Of a stretch of DNA of 64,000 nucleotides, positions 45,277-54,800 are shown in pieces. Both the position numbers and the translations under genes were made by a program. Within the stretch, counting starts at the first letter, position 1. Each line of letters starts with the position of its first letter. Under the pieces are notes generated by a model. That model searched no databases and had not been told where the DNA came from. It saw nothing but the letters and a program-made list of their open reading frames with translations. Location of the stretch: NCBI RefSeq assembly GCF_002835465.1, contig NZ_PIZM01000001.1, positions 62,001 through 126,000 of the forward strand. The letters are read 5' to 3'. The DNA comes from Psychromonas sp. psych-6C06 (lineage in GTDB: Bacteria > Pseudomonadota > Gammaproteobacteria > Enterobacterales > Psychromonadaceae).

Positions 45277-45748
45277 TATTATCGGTTTTTGTCTTAATAA
45301 AATTTAATGCCTCGCCACTGAGGCTTTTTTTAGACAGATAGCTTTGGTTGTTATTTTTTAACTTCAGAATAATGCCAAGTGGGGTGTCAATAACTTCGCT
45401 GACTTCAGACCACACAATGCTTTGATTTTGATAAAGGCTAATAATTTTAATGGCTTCATCATCAATGGTCAGTGTAATCGTATTACCTGAATTTTTGCTC
45501 CACATCTGCCTAGATAACCACCAAGCTTTACGGTATTTAAAGCTAAAAAACTCCACAAAGGCAAGGCCAATAAAAAACAAGCCGACTGCAACTGATTGAT
45601 CTGTTGCAATCATAATGATAAAACCAAAGATGAGTAGCGCACCAATAAAATGATATCGACACTTTTTAGGAGGATTAATTAATGATGATTGCTCATAACA
45701 TTCTGAAAAATGCGCGCGGTCGAGAATAAATTCACTTGAAAATTGCAT
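45260..45748 (-). CDS. YcxB-like membrane protein
   Basis: A 162-residue protein with two adjacent hydrophobic segments (FIGALLIFGFIIMIATDQS and VAVGLFFIGLAFVEFFSF, about residues 34-70) and a C-terminal domain resembling the YcxB-like family (SIVWSEVSEVIDTPLGIILK, then KKSLSGEALNFIKTK). No enzymatic motif. Function unknown. The 3' end overlaps syd by 17 bases on the opposite strand. Confidence 0.65.
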   Translation of the reverse strand: MQFSSEFILDRAHFSECYEQSSLINPPKKCRYHFIGALLIFGFIIMIATDQSVAVGLFFIGLAFVEFFSFKYRKAWWLSRQMWSKNSGNTITLTIDDEAIKIISLYQNQSIVWSEVSEVIDTPLGIILKLKNNNQSYLSKKSLSGEALNFIKTKTDNTNLHG

Positions 45749-45858
45749 GTAATGCCTGCTTAAAGGTAAAAAGAGATAATATTATATACCTTTTTGTTTA
45801 TGTTCAAAATGTACGTAAATGTTAATATAACCCTCCCCTAAATAGTTGGAATAATCGG

Positions 45859-47031
45859 ATGAAAAAAGAGACGCAAATTGTTAGCTTAGGCCGCGATAAA
45901 AAATGGACCAAAGGGGTGATCAATCCTCCTGTATTTCGTGCATCAACCATGCTTTTCGAAACCATGGAAGAGATGCGTTTTGCCACTAAAAACAGAGCCA
46001 ATGGCGAGATGTTTTATGGCCGTCGTGGGGGGCCAACTCATTTTGCTTTTCAGGCTGCTATTGCTGAATTAGAAGGTGGAGTGGGAACCGCGCTGTACCC
46101 ATCTGGCTCTGCCGCTATCAGTGGTGCTTTGCTTTCATTTTTAAAAGCAGGTGACCACTTGCTAATGGTTGACAATGCCTATGAGCCTACTCGTTCATTA
46201 TGTGATGGATTGTTAGCGGGTTTTGGCATTGAAACAACTTATTATGATCCGATGATTGGTGAAGGCATTAAAGAGCTTATTCAAGAAAATACCAAAGTCT
46301 TGTTTTTAGAATCACCGGGATCGATCACCATGGAAATTCAAGATGTGCCGACATTAAGTCAAATTGCGCATGATAATGAAATGATCGTCATGCTTGATAA
46401 TACATGGGCATCGCCAATTAATTCTCGTCCTTTTGAGATGGGAGTAGATATCTCAATCCAAGCGGCCACCAAATATATCGTTGGCCACTCTGATGTGATG
46501 ATGGGCACGGCGACATCAAATGAAAAATACTGGGATCAATTACGTGAAAATAGCTACTTGATGGGACAGTGTACTTCTCCTGATGACGTATATTTAGCTA
46601 GCCGTGGTTTACGTACATTAGGTGTGCGTATGGCGCAACATGAACAAAATGCACTCAAAGTAGCTAACTGGTTAGCAACACGTCCAGAGGTTGACCATCT
46701 TCGTCACCCGGCCTTTGAAAGTTGCCCTGGTCATGAGTTCTTTAAACGTGATTTTAGTGCCTCTAATGGATTGTTCTCATTTGTACTGAAAGAGGGCAAT
46801 TTAAAATCAGTAACTGCGTTAGTAGAAAATATGCACCATTTTAAAATGGGCTTTTCATGGGGCGGTTATGAGAGTTTAATTTTAGGCGTATTTGGTATCG
46901 ATAAACTTAGAACAGCTACGACGTGGGACAGTAAAAAACCATTAATTCGTTTACATATCGGACTTGAAAATGTAGATGATTTGATTGCTGACTTGGAAGC
47001 CGGTTTCGATCGCTTTAACGCCGCTTTATAA
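45859..47031 (+). CDS. metC: Cystathionine beta-lyase MetC
   Basis: PLP enzyme splitting cystathionine into homocysteine, pyruvate and ammonia in methionine synthesis. It has 390 residues. N-terminal INPPVFRASTMLFETMEEM, the YGRRGGPTHFAFQAAIAELE block and PSGSAAISGALLSFLKAGDH match; the PLP Lys is in QAATKYIVGHSDVMMGT (about residue 205). The C-terminal FSWGGYESL is the MetC rather than MetB pattern. It is monocistronic with a terminator after it. I did not see a convincing MetJ box upstream. Confidence 0.95.
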   Translation: MKKETQIVSLGRDKKWTKGVINPPVFRASTMLFETMEEMRFATKNRANGEMFYGRRGGPTHFAFQAAIAELEGGVGTALYPSGSAAISGALLSFLKAGDHLLMVDNAYEPTRSLCDGLLAGFGIETTYYDPMIGEGIKELIQENTKVLFLESPGSITMEIQDVPTLSQIAHDNEMIVMLDNTWASPINSRPFEMGVDISIQAATKYIVGHSDVMMGTATSNEKYWDQLRENSYLMGQCTSPDDVYLASRGLRTLGVRMAQHEQNALKVANWLATRPEVDHLRHPAFESCPGHEFFKRDFSASNGLFSFVLKEGNLKSVTALVENMHHFKMGFSWGGYESLILGVFGIDKLRTATTWDSKKPLIRLHIGLENVDDLIADLEAGFDRFNAAL

Positions 47032-47038
47032 CGGTTAT

Positions 47039-47072
47039 GAGACTCTGCGTAGCGATACGCTGAGTCTCTTTA
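47039..47072 (+). terminator. Terminator after metC
   Basis: GAGACTCTGCGTA pairs with TACGCTGAGTCTC (one mismatch) around a GCGA loop, followed by a short T tract, 8 bases after the metC stop. Confidence 0.8.
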
Positions 47073-47083
47073 AAGTCAGAGTA

Positions 47084-48403
47084 TTAATCGCTTGCCTGTA
47101 CTTGATTACGCCCATTTGATTTTGCTTGATACAGTGCTTGGTCTGCCCTATCAATAAATGCAGTGGTCGCTTCCCCTTCCTTCATCTCAGCTACACCAAA
47201 GCTAGCTGTTATTTTTAAATCTCCAGGAAACGTTTGGCTTTCAATAATCGCACATAACTTTTCTGCGGTTGCCACGGCGCGGGCAAGGTTGCTATTTTTA
47301 CATATTAATATGAACTCTTCTCCCCCCCAGCGACCTAACCTGTCTGCAATGCGAATATTACTGTGAATTGTCTGTGCGAAGGCGACTAAAATATCATCCC
47401 CACGATTGTGCCCATGTACATCATTAATTTTTTTGAAGAAGTCGATATCGATAAATACAATGCTAAAAGGTACTTGATTCGTTGTTAATTGATTACTGCA
47501 TTCCGAGAAGTGATTACTCAGTCCTGCTCTGTTTCTTAGTCCCGTTAAAGAGTCCCGTTTAGACATCTTTTCAATTTCACTTTTTTCTAGTTTTAAAGCA
47601 TGCATTATCTCTAATAGACGTGCTTGCGATGCTTTGGCTTTTTTAAAGTGATAGCGATATAAGCCAATTTTTGCAATGAGGTAAATAAGTGCCGAACTTA
47701 ACCACATGGCAATGATCGTAAACAATAAATTTTCTTTAGAAATATAGAGTCGTCTAAAAGTAATTTCGTTGACCGTCGCTTGCATCTCCCCAAACTCAAC
47801 TAAACCTGCTGTTGCTATTTCTAACAAAGGCACGTTAGTAAACTCTCGACCTTGAAATTCCGGCGGAATATTACGCATCCCAGACCACCAAGAGGCAACA
47901 TTAAAGTCGCGTAATTGAACATACTCACCACTCGGAAATGAGTTAGGTTCAAATTCAATTTCGTTTATTTTCATTGAGTTATCATCAGACTCTAAATTAC
48001 TGTAGGCGGGATTATAGTTACGGATATAAAAGCGTAAACGTTCTGGTTTTGGGCCTTTGTAGCTGATATCTAAAAAGACTTCATCGTATTCTGAAAGGTC
48101 TAACCCTTGTTGATGTTTGTAGACACCTGGTTTATCAATGGGGGCAAGATGAATTTTAATTTCGCAGTAAGGCCATTGATAGGCCGCTATAATGTCACAT
48201 TTAAAGGTGACACTGTCCTCATTTTTTTCAACTTCAATGGTAGATTCACCACCTTGAACTGCGTCAGAAATACCGATAATGGGATAGGAATCATCTAGTG
48301 GTATGTTTAGCGTCTTGTAAAAGCCTGTATTGTGAATAAAGAGCAATAGTATGCTAATAATGATTAGCAGAACGAGTGCGATATATTTATTAAAAAATGC
48401 CAT
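47084..48403 (-). CDS. Membrane-bound diguanylate cyclase with periplasmic sensor
   Basis: A 439-residue protein. The ATG at 48403 is preferred because the ribosome site ATAGGAGTTAAC overlaps the first codons of the longer frame from 48418. The N-terminal helix ALVLLIIISILLLFIHNTG is followed by a periplasmic domain (about residues 30-215) of beta-rich character, a second helix (ENLLFTIIAMWLSSALIYLI), a short coiled coil and a GGDEF domain with GGEEF in GRWGGEEFILICKN. An I-site RIAD sits five residues before it. Likely active and feedback-inhibited. The periplasmic domain is not one I can name. Confidence 0.9.
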   Translation of the reverse strand: MAFFNKYIALVLLIIISILLLFIHNTGFYKTLNIPLDDSYPIIGISDAVQGGESTIEVEKNEDSVTFKCDIIAAYQWPYCEIKIHLAPIDKPGVYKHQQGLDLSEYDEVFLDISYKGPKPERLRFYIRNYNPAYSNLESDDNSMKINEIEFEPNSFPSGEYVQLRDFNVASWWSGMRNIPPEFQGREFTNVPLLEIATAGLVEFGEMQATVNEITFRRLYISKENLLFTIIAMWLSSALIYLIAKIGLYRYHFKKAKASQARLLEIMHALKLEKSEIEKMSKRDSLTGLRNRAGLSNHFSECSNQLTTNQVPFSIVFIDIDFFKKINDVHGHNRGDDILVAFAQTIHSNIRIADRLGRWGGEEFILICKNSNLARAVATAEKLCAIIESQTFPGDLKITASFGVAEMKEGEATTAFIDRADQALYQAKSNGRNQVQASD

Positions 48404-48527
48404 GTTAACTCCTATCAACGTACTTTAAAGCTAGTAGAAGAAGTTAATTAGGACTACTACTTAGTGATGAATTGATATAAAAATTGTATTTACTGTCTAA
48501 TTTTTAGAGTTATTACCTTAGTAGATA

Positions 48528-48558
48528 TTGACCCTTCCCTAGGGGCATAGCTTAACGT
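48528..48558 (+). promoter_or_regulatory. Possible MerR-type metal-responsive promoter
   Basis: TTGACC (48528-48533) and TAACGT (48553-48558) are separated by 19 bases, the long spacer typical of MerR/CueR-regulated promoters. A perfect palindrome CCCTAGGG (48537-48544) lies in the spacer, though off-centre. It sits 40 bases upstream of the Met/Cys-rich gene that opens the efflux locus. The -10 match is weak. Confidence 0.35.
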
Positions 48559-48598
48559 TCAACCTATCCATTTCCACAATATTCAGATAATGCAGTAA

Positions 48599-48943
48599 AT
48601 GAAACGATTCACCACTCTATTTGTAATGATCACTATCCTCTTCACCTTCACTGAGAAAGTGATGGCGGTTGCACCGATGATTGAGACTAATATGCAGATG
48701 GCTGAACATTGTAAAATGACCAGCGATATGGGGATGGTTGCTTCAAAATCTGATGATTGTCCTATGATGGAGATGCAGAGCTGTAGTACAGATTGTGAAA
48801 TGATGACCGTTGTTTCGTTATTACATTTTGTTGAAGAGCAACATCAAGTGTTGTTTGCAGTCTCTCAAATAAAATATACCCCCCTTCGAATGACTCCCGA
48901 ATACCACTTTTCTAAGCCCTTAGACCGTCCTCCTTTCTTATAA
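48599..48943 (+). CDS. Small Met/Cys-rich exported protein at the efflux locus
   Basis: A 114-residue protein with an N-terminal signal peptide (TTLFVMITILFTFTEKVMA). The next 50 residues are rich in Met and Cys (MIETNMQMAEHCKMTSDMGM, DDCPMMEMQSCSTDCEMM): four Cys and more than ten Met suggest copper or silver binding. No known domain recognised. The ribosome site is poor. It precedes the CusC-like gene by 198 bases on the same strand, suggesting co-regulation. A periplasmic metal-binding or sensing role is inference. Confidence 0.68.
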   Translation: MKRFTTLFVMITILFTFTEKVMAVAPMIETNMQMAEHCKMTSDMGMVASKSDDCPMMEMQSCSTDCEMMTVVSLLHFVEEQHQVLFAVSQIKYTPLRMTPEYHFSKPLDRPPFL

Positions 48944-49035
48944 AAACCTCACTCCTGATATGCCTTGCTTTGGTTAATGCTTTAATCAATATATATCTTA
49001 ATTATTGTTCCTACATATTTTGCAAGTGCCACTTT

Positions 49036-49126
49036 TCAGGCCTGAGGTTTATTAATTTTCGACAATAACGCTGTCTTTCGACAGAGAAAATTAATTATCC
49101 ATTACTTGCTGTTGTAATAATGGATA
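49036..49126 (+). other. Structured leader upstream of the efflux operon
   Basis: Several inverted repeats are stacked before the CusC-like start: TCAGGCCTGA palindrome (49036-49045); ATTAATTTTC (49051-49060) with GAAAATTAAT (49086-49095), enclosing CTGTC/GACAG (49071-49084); and TATCCATTA (49096-49104) with TAATGGATA (49118-49126) just before the ribosome site. They could be operators or mRNA structure controlling expression. Confidence 0.5.
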
Positions 49127-49141
49127 GGAAAGGACAATCCG

Positions 49142-50401
49142 ATGAACAGGTTAATATTTGCGCTGTTATTTTTATTAATAATGTCGCCGAAGATTTTTGC
49201 TTTAACATTGCAGGATGCACTCAACATTGCACTAACTGAAGATCCTGCACAACATATTTATGAAAACCAACAAAATGCATTAATGGCAATGGGAAAAGCT
49301 AGCGCGACGCTTGCAGACCCCATGATAAAGTTGGGAATGGCTAATGTACCTAGCGATAGTTTTTCATTAGACAAGGATCCCATGACCCAGCTTAGTTTCG
49401 GCTTATCACAGCAGTTTAGTCGTGGTCAGTCCCGTAGTATTAGGCAAAAAGGGTTCAACCTACAGTCCCAAGCTAGCGCATATCAAGCACAAGAAAGGCG
49501 TCTATTAGTCAGTAAAACAGTGCGTGAATTGTGGCTTAATATTCTTCTTATTGAAAAATCTATGCGCTTAGTTTCTGAAAGTAGAGTGTTGTTTAGTAGC
49601 TTTTATGATGATCTCTCTGCACAGTTTTCTCTAGGTCTTGCTGAAAATGAAGATCTAATTAGTGCAGAGATTGAGCTTGGGCAATTCGATGAAAAAATTG
49701 CCAAACTTACGCAACAGTCATCGGCATTACGTAGATTATTAAGTGAGTGGATAGGTGAGCGCGCTTATCAGCCACTCACCATTGATTTACCAAAATGGAG
49801 TGAAACAATTGCGTATGTTAATAATAATGATGTGGTTAATGAACAACATTATGAATTGCTGACCGAGCATCCTAAAGCAAAAGCATTTAAGCAAAGTGTG
49901 TTAGTCGCACAGAGTAATATTAATCTTGCTGAACAAGATTATCAGCCCAGTTTTAAAGTTGAACTAGGTTACGGGAAACGTTTCTCTAAGATGGATAATG
50001 GCGAGTCTAGATCTGACCTGCTAAGCGGTTTTGTTTCCATGGATATCCCACTGTTTACTGATCAGCGTCAAGACCAAAAAATGATTGCTGCACAGCATAG
50101 CAAAGGACAAAAGCAAGCTGAATATAGACTCTTGCTTCGCCAATTAAATGCGCAGTTAAGCGCTGAAATTGTTAACTACCATCAATTAGTCGCACGACAA
50201 ATGCGATACAAACAAAGCTTGCTTAAACAAGCAAAACTGCACTCTCAGTTACTAGAGCAAAGCTACCAATCGAATACACGACCATTCAAAGAGGTGATTC
50301 AGGCTTATATCCATGAATTAAACCTTTCGCTTGAGTATCAGCAACTCTATTTCGATGGTTTAAAAAGTCTTGCGACCATCCGTTATTTCCAGGGACTTTA
50401 A
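49142..50401 (+). CDS. TolC-like outer-membrane efflux protein (CusC/CzcC type)
   Basis: Outer-membrane channel component of a tripartite metal efflux system, 419 residues. A signal peptide (RLIFALLFLLIMSPKIFA) is followed by LTLQDALNIALTEDPA, the usual TolC-family opening. Two alpha-helical coiled hairpin regions are visible (for example RRLLVSKTVRELWLNILLIE and LLRQLNAQLSAEIVNYHQLV). There is no lipobox, unlike E. coli CusC. It is first of the three pump genes; the adaptor starts 10 bases after its stop. Confidence 0.88.
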   Translation: MNRLIFALLFLLIMSPKIFALTLQDALNIALTEDPAQHIYENQQNALMAMGKASATLADPMIKLGMANVPSDSFSLDKDPMTQLSFGLSQQFSRGQSRSIRQKGFNLQSQASAYQAQERRLLVSKTVRELWLNILLIEKSMRLVSESRVLFSSFYDDLSAQFSLGLAENEDLISAEIELGQFDEKIAKLTQQSSALRRLLSEWIGERAYQPLTIDLPKWSETIAYVNNNDVVNEQHYELLTEHPKAKAFKQSVLVAQSNINLAEQDYQPSFKVELGYGKRFSKMDNGESRSDLLSGFVSMDIPLFTDQRQDQKMIAAQHSKGQKQAEYRLLLRQLNAQLSAEIVNYHQLVARQMRYKQSLLKQAKLHSQLLEQSYQSNTRPFKEVIQAYIHELNLSLEYQQLYFDGLKSLATIRYFQGL

Positions 50402-50411
50402 GGAAAAAATA

Positions 50412-51833
50412 ATGCGTTATTTATTAATATTATTGGCAGGCATCACTATCGGTATGCTTAGCAGCCAATCACCAAAAATCAGTTCACTTTTTAATTCACA
50501 GCAGCCATTAGAAGCGAGTGAAGAGCCACAAGTATTGTATTGGGTTGCGCCGATGGATGCTAATTATCGTCGAGACAAACCGGGTAAATCGCCCATGGGA
50601 ATGGATTTAGTACCGGTTTACGAAACGCCCGATAACGAACCTAAAATACTGTATTGGGTTGCGCCAATGGATGCCAATTATCGTCGTGATAAACCGGGTA
50701 AATCGCCAATGGGAATGGATTTAGTGCCGGTTTATGAAACTAACCAAGAAGATGAGGCGGGGCTGGTCACGATATCCCCAGCCGTTGAAAACAATTTAGG
50801 GGTACGCACAACTGAAGTGGTTAAAGGTGATTTTAATATTGCGATTAATAGCTTAGGAACCGTGCAAGCCAATGAAGATGCATTGTGGCAGATTAATAGT
50901 CGCGTTTCTGGTTGGGTTGAAAAACTGTATGTGAAATCGGTCGGTACGCAAGTGCAAAAGGGCGATAAACTGTACGCCCTGTATTCGCCAGAATTAGTAA
51001 AAGCACAGGAGTCGCTATTTAATGCGATTAAACTCAATCGTAAGGTATTAGTACAATCTTCAAAAGAGCGTTTACGTGCATTAGGGGTGAGTAATCAACA
51101 GATTAAACAGGTTGTTAAGACTAATAAAGTGCAACAAAAAATTATTATTTATGCACCACAAAAAGGCACAATATCGCAATTATTGGTTAATGAAGGGGCT
51201 TATATTTCACCATCAACGACAGTGGTCAAAGCGGTAAATCTTGATACGGTTTGGGTTGATGTAGAAGTATTTGCAGCGAAAGTATCTTTAGTGAAATTAG
51301 GTGATTTAGCGACCATGACCTTGGATTATTTTCCTGGTAAGGAGTGGCAGGGCAAGGTGGATTTTATCTACCCCGAAATGAGTCCTAATAACCGAACATT
51401 ACGTGTGCGCCTGCAATTTGATAACCCCACTGCACAACTTAAACCTAATATGTTTTCCTCAGTAACCTTAACCTCAAAAATGGATCAGCAACGAGTGCAG
51501 ATTCCACGTGAAGCAGTTATTTACGCAGGAAATATGAACCGCGTTGTTTTAGCTTTAGGAGAAGGGAAATATCGCTCCGTATTGGTAAAGGTTGGTTTAG
51601 AAAATCAACATTCAGTAGAAATTTTATCTGGCCTTGAAGTGGGGCAAAAAATAGTCACTTCAGCGCAGTTCTTATTGGATAGTGAGTCAAGTATTAGTGC
51701 TGATTTTGAACGCATGTTAGAGCGTCAAGAGCTACAAATGCTACCTGCTTATGATCCAACAAAAGAGGACGAAGATTTAGATTGGCTTGATTTTGGTATG
51801 TTAAACGCACCTATCAAAGAGGTGATTTTATGA
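50412..51833 (+). CDS. RND efflux periplasmic adaptor (CusB-like) with duplicated metal-binding segment
   Basis: Membrane-fusion protein linking pump and channel. The ATG at 50412 (AGGAAAAAATA before it) starts a signal anchor (RYLLILLAGITIGMLSS); the longer frame from 50370 is rejected. It has 473 residues. Two tandem 38-residue copies of a heavy-metal-binding-type segment (LYWVAPMDANYRRDKPGKSP followed by MGMDLVPVYE) occupy about residues 41-112. Here the usual Cys positions are Ala and Met, leaving Met as likely ligand. The barrel-sandwich/hairpin region and beta-barrel (VNLDTVWVDVEVFAAKVSLV, VTLTSKMDQQRVQIPREAVI) follow. Its end overlaps the CusA-like start (ATGA). Confidence 0.9.
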   Translation: MRYLLILLAGITIGMLSSQSPKISSLFNSQQPLEASEEPQVLYWVAPMDANYRRDKPGKSPMGMDLVPVYETPDNEPKILYWVAPMDANYRRDKPGKSPMGMDLVPVYETNQEDEAGLVTISPAVENNLGVRTTEVVKGDFNIAINSLGTVQANEDALWQINSRVSGWVEKLYVKSVGTQVQKGDKLYALYSPELVKAQESLFNAIKLNRKVLVQSSKERLRALGVSNQQIKQVVKTNKVQQKIIIYAPQKGTISQLLVNEGAYISPSTTVVKAVNLDTVWVDVEVFAAKVSLVKLGDLATMTLDYFPGKEWQGKVDFIYPEMSPNNRTLRVRLQFDNPTAQLKPNMFSSVTLTSKMDQQRVQIPREAVIYAGNMNRVVLALGEGKYRSVLVKVGLENQHSVEILSGLEVGQKIVTSAQFLLDSESSISADFERMLERQELQMLPAYDPTKEDEDLDWLDFGMLNAPIKEVIL

Positions 51834-54800
51834 TTGCACACATAATAAATTGGTCGATTAAAAATCGTATACTGGTATTGCTTATTACCCTTGCCATTGT
51901 TGTATATGGGCTATTCGCTATTCAAAAAACACCGATTGATGCAATTCCCGATCTTTCGGATGTACAGGTGATTATTAAAACAACTTACCCCGGACAAGCG
52001 CCACAGGTTGTTGAAGATCAAGTTACTTACCCATTAACCACCGCGATGTTGAGTGTACCTGGTGCGAAAACAGTGCGTGGTTTCTCTTTCTTTGGCGATT
52101 CCTACGTATATATCATTTTTGATGATGATACCGATATGTACTGGGCACGTTCACGTGTACTTGAATATTTATCGCAGGTAGCGCCTAACTTACCGCCTCA
52201 GGCGCGCTCTGCACTGGGCCCTGATGCAACAGGTGTTGGCTGGATTTTTAGTTATGCCCTAGTGGATAAAAGTGGCAAGTACGACTTGAGCGAACTGCGC
52301 AGTTTACAAGACTGGTTTTTAAAATTTGAATTACAAACGGTAGCAGGCGTGTCAGAAGTGGCGACTGTTGGTGGCATGGTAAAACAGTATCAAGTACGTG
52401 TTGATCCAAACAAACTGCGTGCCTACAACTTGTCACTGAATCAGATTAGTAGTGCCATTAAAAATGGTAATCAAGAATCGGGCGCAAGTGTGCTAGAGAT
52501 GGGCGAAGCTGAATACATGGTACGTACTTCCGGTTATCTTTCGTCGATTGAGGATTTAGCCTCCATTCCGCTACAGGTAAATGATAAAGGAACGCCACTG
52601 CTATTAAAAGATGTTGCCGAGATTCGGTTAGGGCCACAAATGCGTCGTGGTATTACGGAACTTAATGGTGAAGGAGAAGTGGTCAGTGGCATCATTGTGA
52701 TGCGCTTTGGCGAGAATGCGCAGGGAGTAATTGCTGCGGTAAAAGCAAAGCTGAATGAATTGCAAAAAAGCCTGCCTGACGGGGTTGAAATCATACCGAC
52801 TTATGATCGTTCTGAATTGATTAATGACGCCGTTGATAACCTCTACGATAAATTAGTCGAAGAGTTTATCGTGGTTATTTTAGTCTGTGCCGCTTTTCTG
52901 TTTCATTTCCGTTCTTCGCTGGTGGTATTACTGAGTTTACCTGTGGGTATTTTTGTGGCGTTTATCATCATGTATTGGCAGGGCATAAACGCCAACATCA
53001 TGTCGCTCGGTGGCATTGCAATCGCAATTGGTGCGATGGTAGATGGTGCAATCGTGATGATTGAAAATGTGCATAAGCACATGGAGAAAACTCCTTTAAG
53101 CGATAAAAATCGTTGGCAGGTGATTGCCAAAGCAGCTAGTGAAGTGGGGCCTGCGTTGTTTTTCTCACTGCTTATTATCACCTTTAGCTTTTTACCCGTT
53201 TTTGCATTAGAGGGGCAATCTGGCAAGATGTTTTCGCCACTCGCCTTTACTAAAACCTATGCAATGGCAGCTTCTGCAGGATTAGCGATCACCCTGATTC
53301 CGGTATTAATGGGGTATTTTATTCGTGGAAAGGTGCTTGCCGAGCATAAAAACCCACTCAATCGTTTAGTGATTGCTATCTATAGACCTTTTTTAACTTT
53401 TAGCCTGCGTTTTCCAAAGTTGTTAATTGGCTTTGCACTGGTGCTACTAGTGATTGGTTTTTATCCGGTCAATAAAATTGGTAGTGAGTTTATTCCGCCT
53501 TTAGATGAAGGTGATCTGATGTATATGCCAACCACTTATCCCGGTATCTCAATCGGTAAGGCGCGTCAGTTATTACAGCAGACCAATAAGCTGATCAAAA
53601 CAGTGCCGGAGGTAAAAACTGTATGGGGAAAAATTGGTCGCGCTGAAACAGCAACCGATCCGGCGCCATTGACCATGATCGAAACGGTGATTCAGTTCAA
53701 ACCTGAAAATGAATGGCGCGCTGGCATGACCCAAGAAAAGTTAAAACAGGAACTAGACAGTTTAATCCAATTTCCTGGCTTAACTAATGCTTGGGTGATG
53801 CCGATTAAAACACGTATCGATATGCTGGCAACGGGTATTAAAACCCCTATCGGTATTAAAATTGCGGGGGCTGATTTAAACGAAATTGAAAAAATTGGCA
53901 AACAGGTTGAGCAAATTCTAAAGCAGGTAGAGGGCACCGCATCGGTTTATGCTGAACGCGTGAGTGGCGGACGTTATGTCAAAGTGGATATAAAGCGTGA
54001 AAAAGCTGCGCGTTACGGCCTGAATATTGCTGAAATTCAGCAATTAGTCGCAGTGGCAATTGGCGGGCAAAATATCACTGAAACCATCGAAGGATTAGAG
54101 CGTTACCCAGTCAATTTACGTTATCCAAATGATTACCGTGACTCTATCAATACCCTTAAATCATTGCCAATTATTACCCCAGCCAAAATGACCATTAGCT
54201 TAAATGATGTCGCCGATGTTTATATTGAAGCGGGCGCACCGATGATTAAAACCGAAAATGCGCGTTTAAATGGTTGGATATTTGTGGATATTGAAAATCG
54301 AGATTTAGGATCCTATGTGCAAGATGCGCAAGCGATTGTTAATCAGCAATTACAGCTACCAACGGGTTACTCGTTAGTGTGGTCAGGGCAGTATGAATAT
54401 ATGCAAAAGGCAAATGAGCGCTTGGCAAAAGTGATTCCTGCCACCATTTCAATCATCATTATTTTGCTCTATTTAGCTTTTAGACGAGTAGGGGAAGTCT
54501 TACTGATTTTATCGACCCTGCCCTTTGCGTTAATGGGCGGTATTTGGCTGATGTTTGCCCTTAGTTTTAACTTCTCAATTGCAGTTGGTGTCGGTTTTAT
54601 CGCCCTTGCTGGCGTGTCTATTGAGATAGGTGTGATCATGTTGCTCTACCTTAATCAATCATTTGAGGCGAAAAAGCAACAACGTTTGGTTCTCTTTAAT
54701 GTCGATGATCTGCGTGATGCCGTGATGGAGGGCGCGGGTTTACGCGTTCGTCCGGTGATGATGACAGTGGCAACCGTAGTGATTGGTTTAGTGCCAATTA

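Noticed and set aside
45780-45858. MetJ operator upstream of metC
   Set aside because: No tandem AGACGTCT-like boxes; the AT-rich bases give only weak partial matches.
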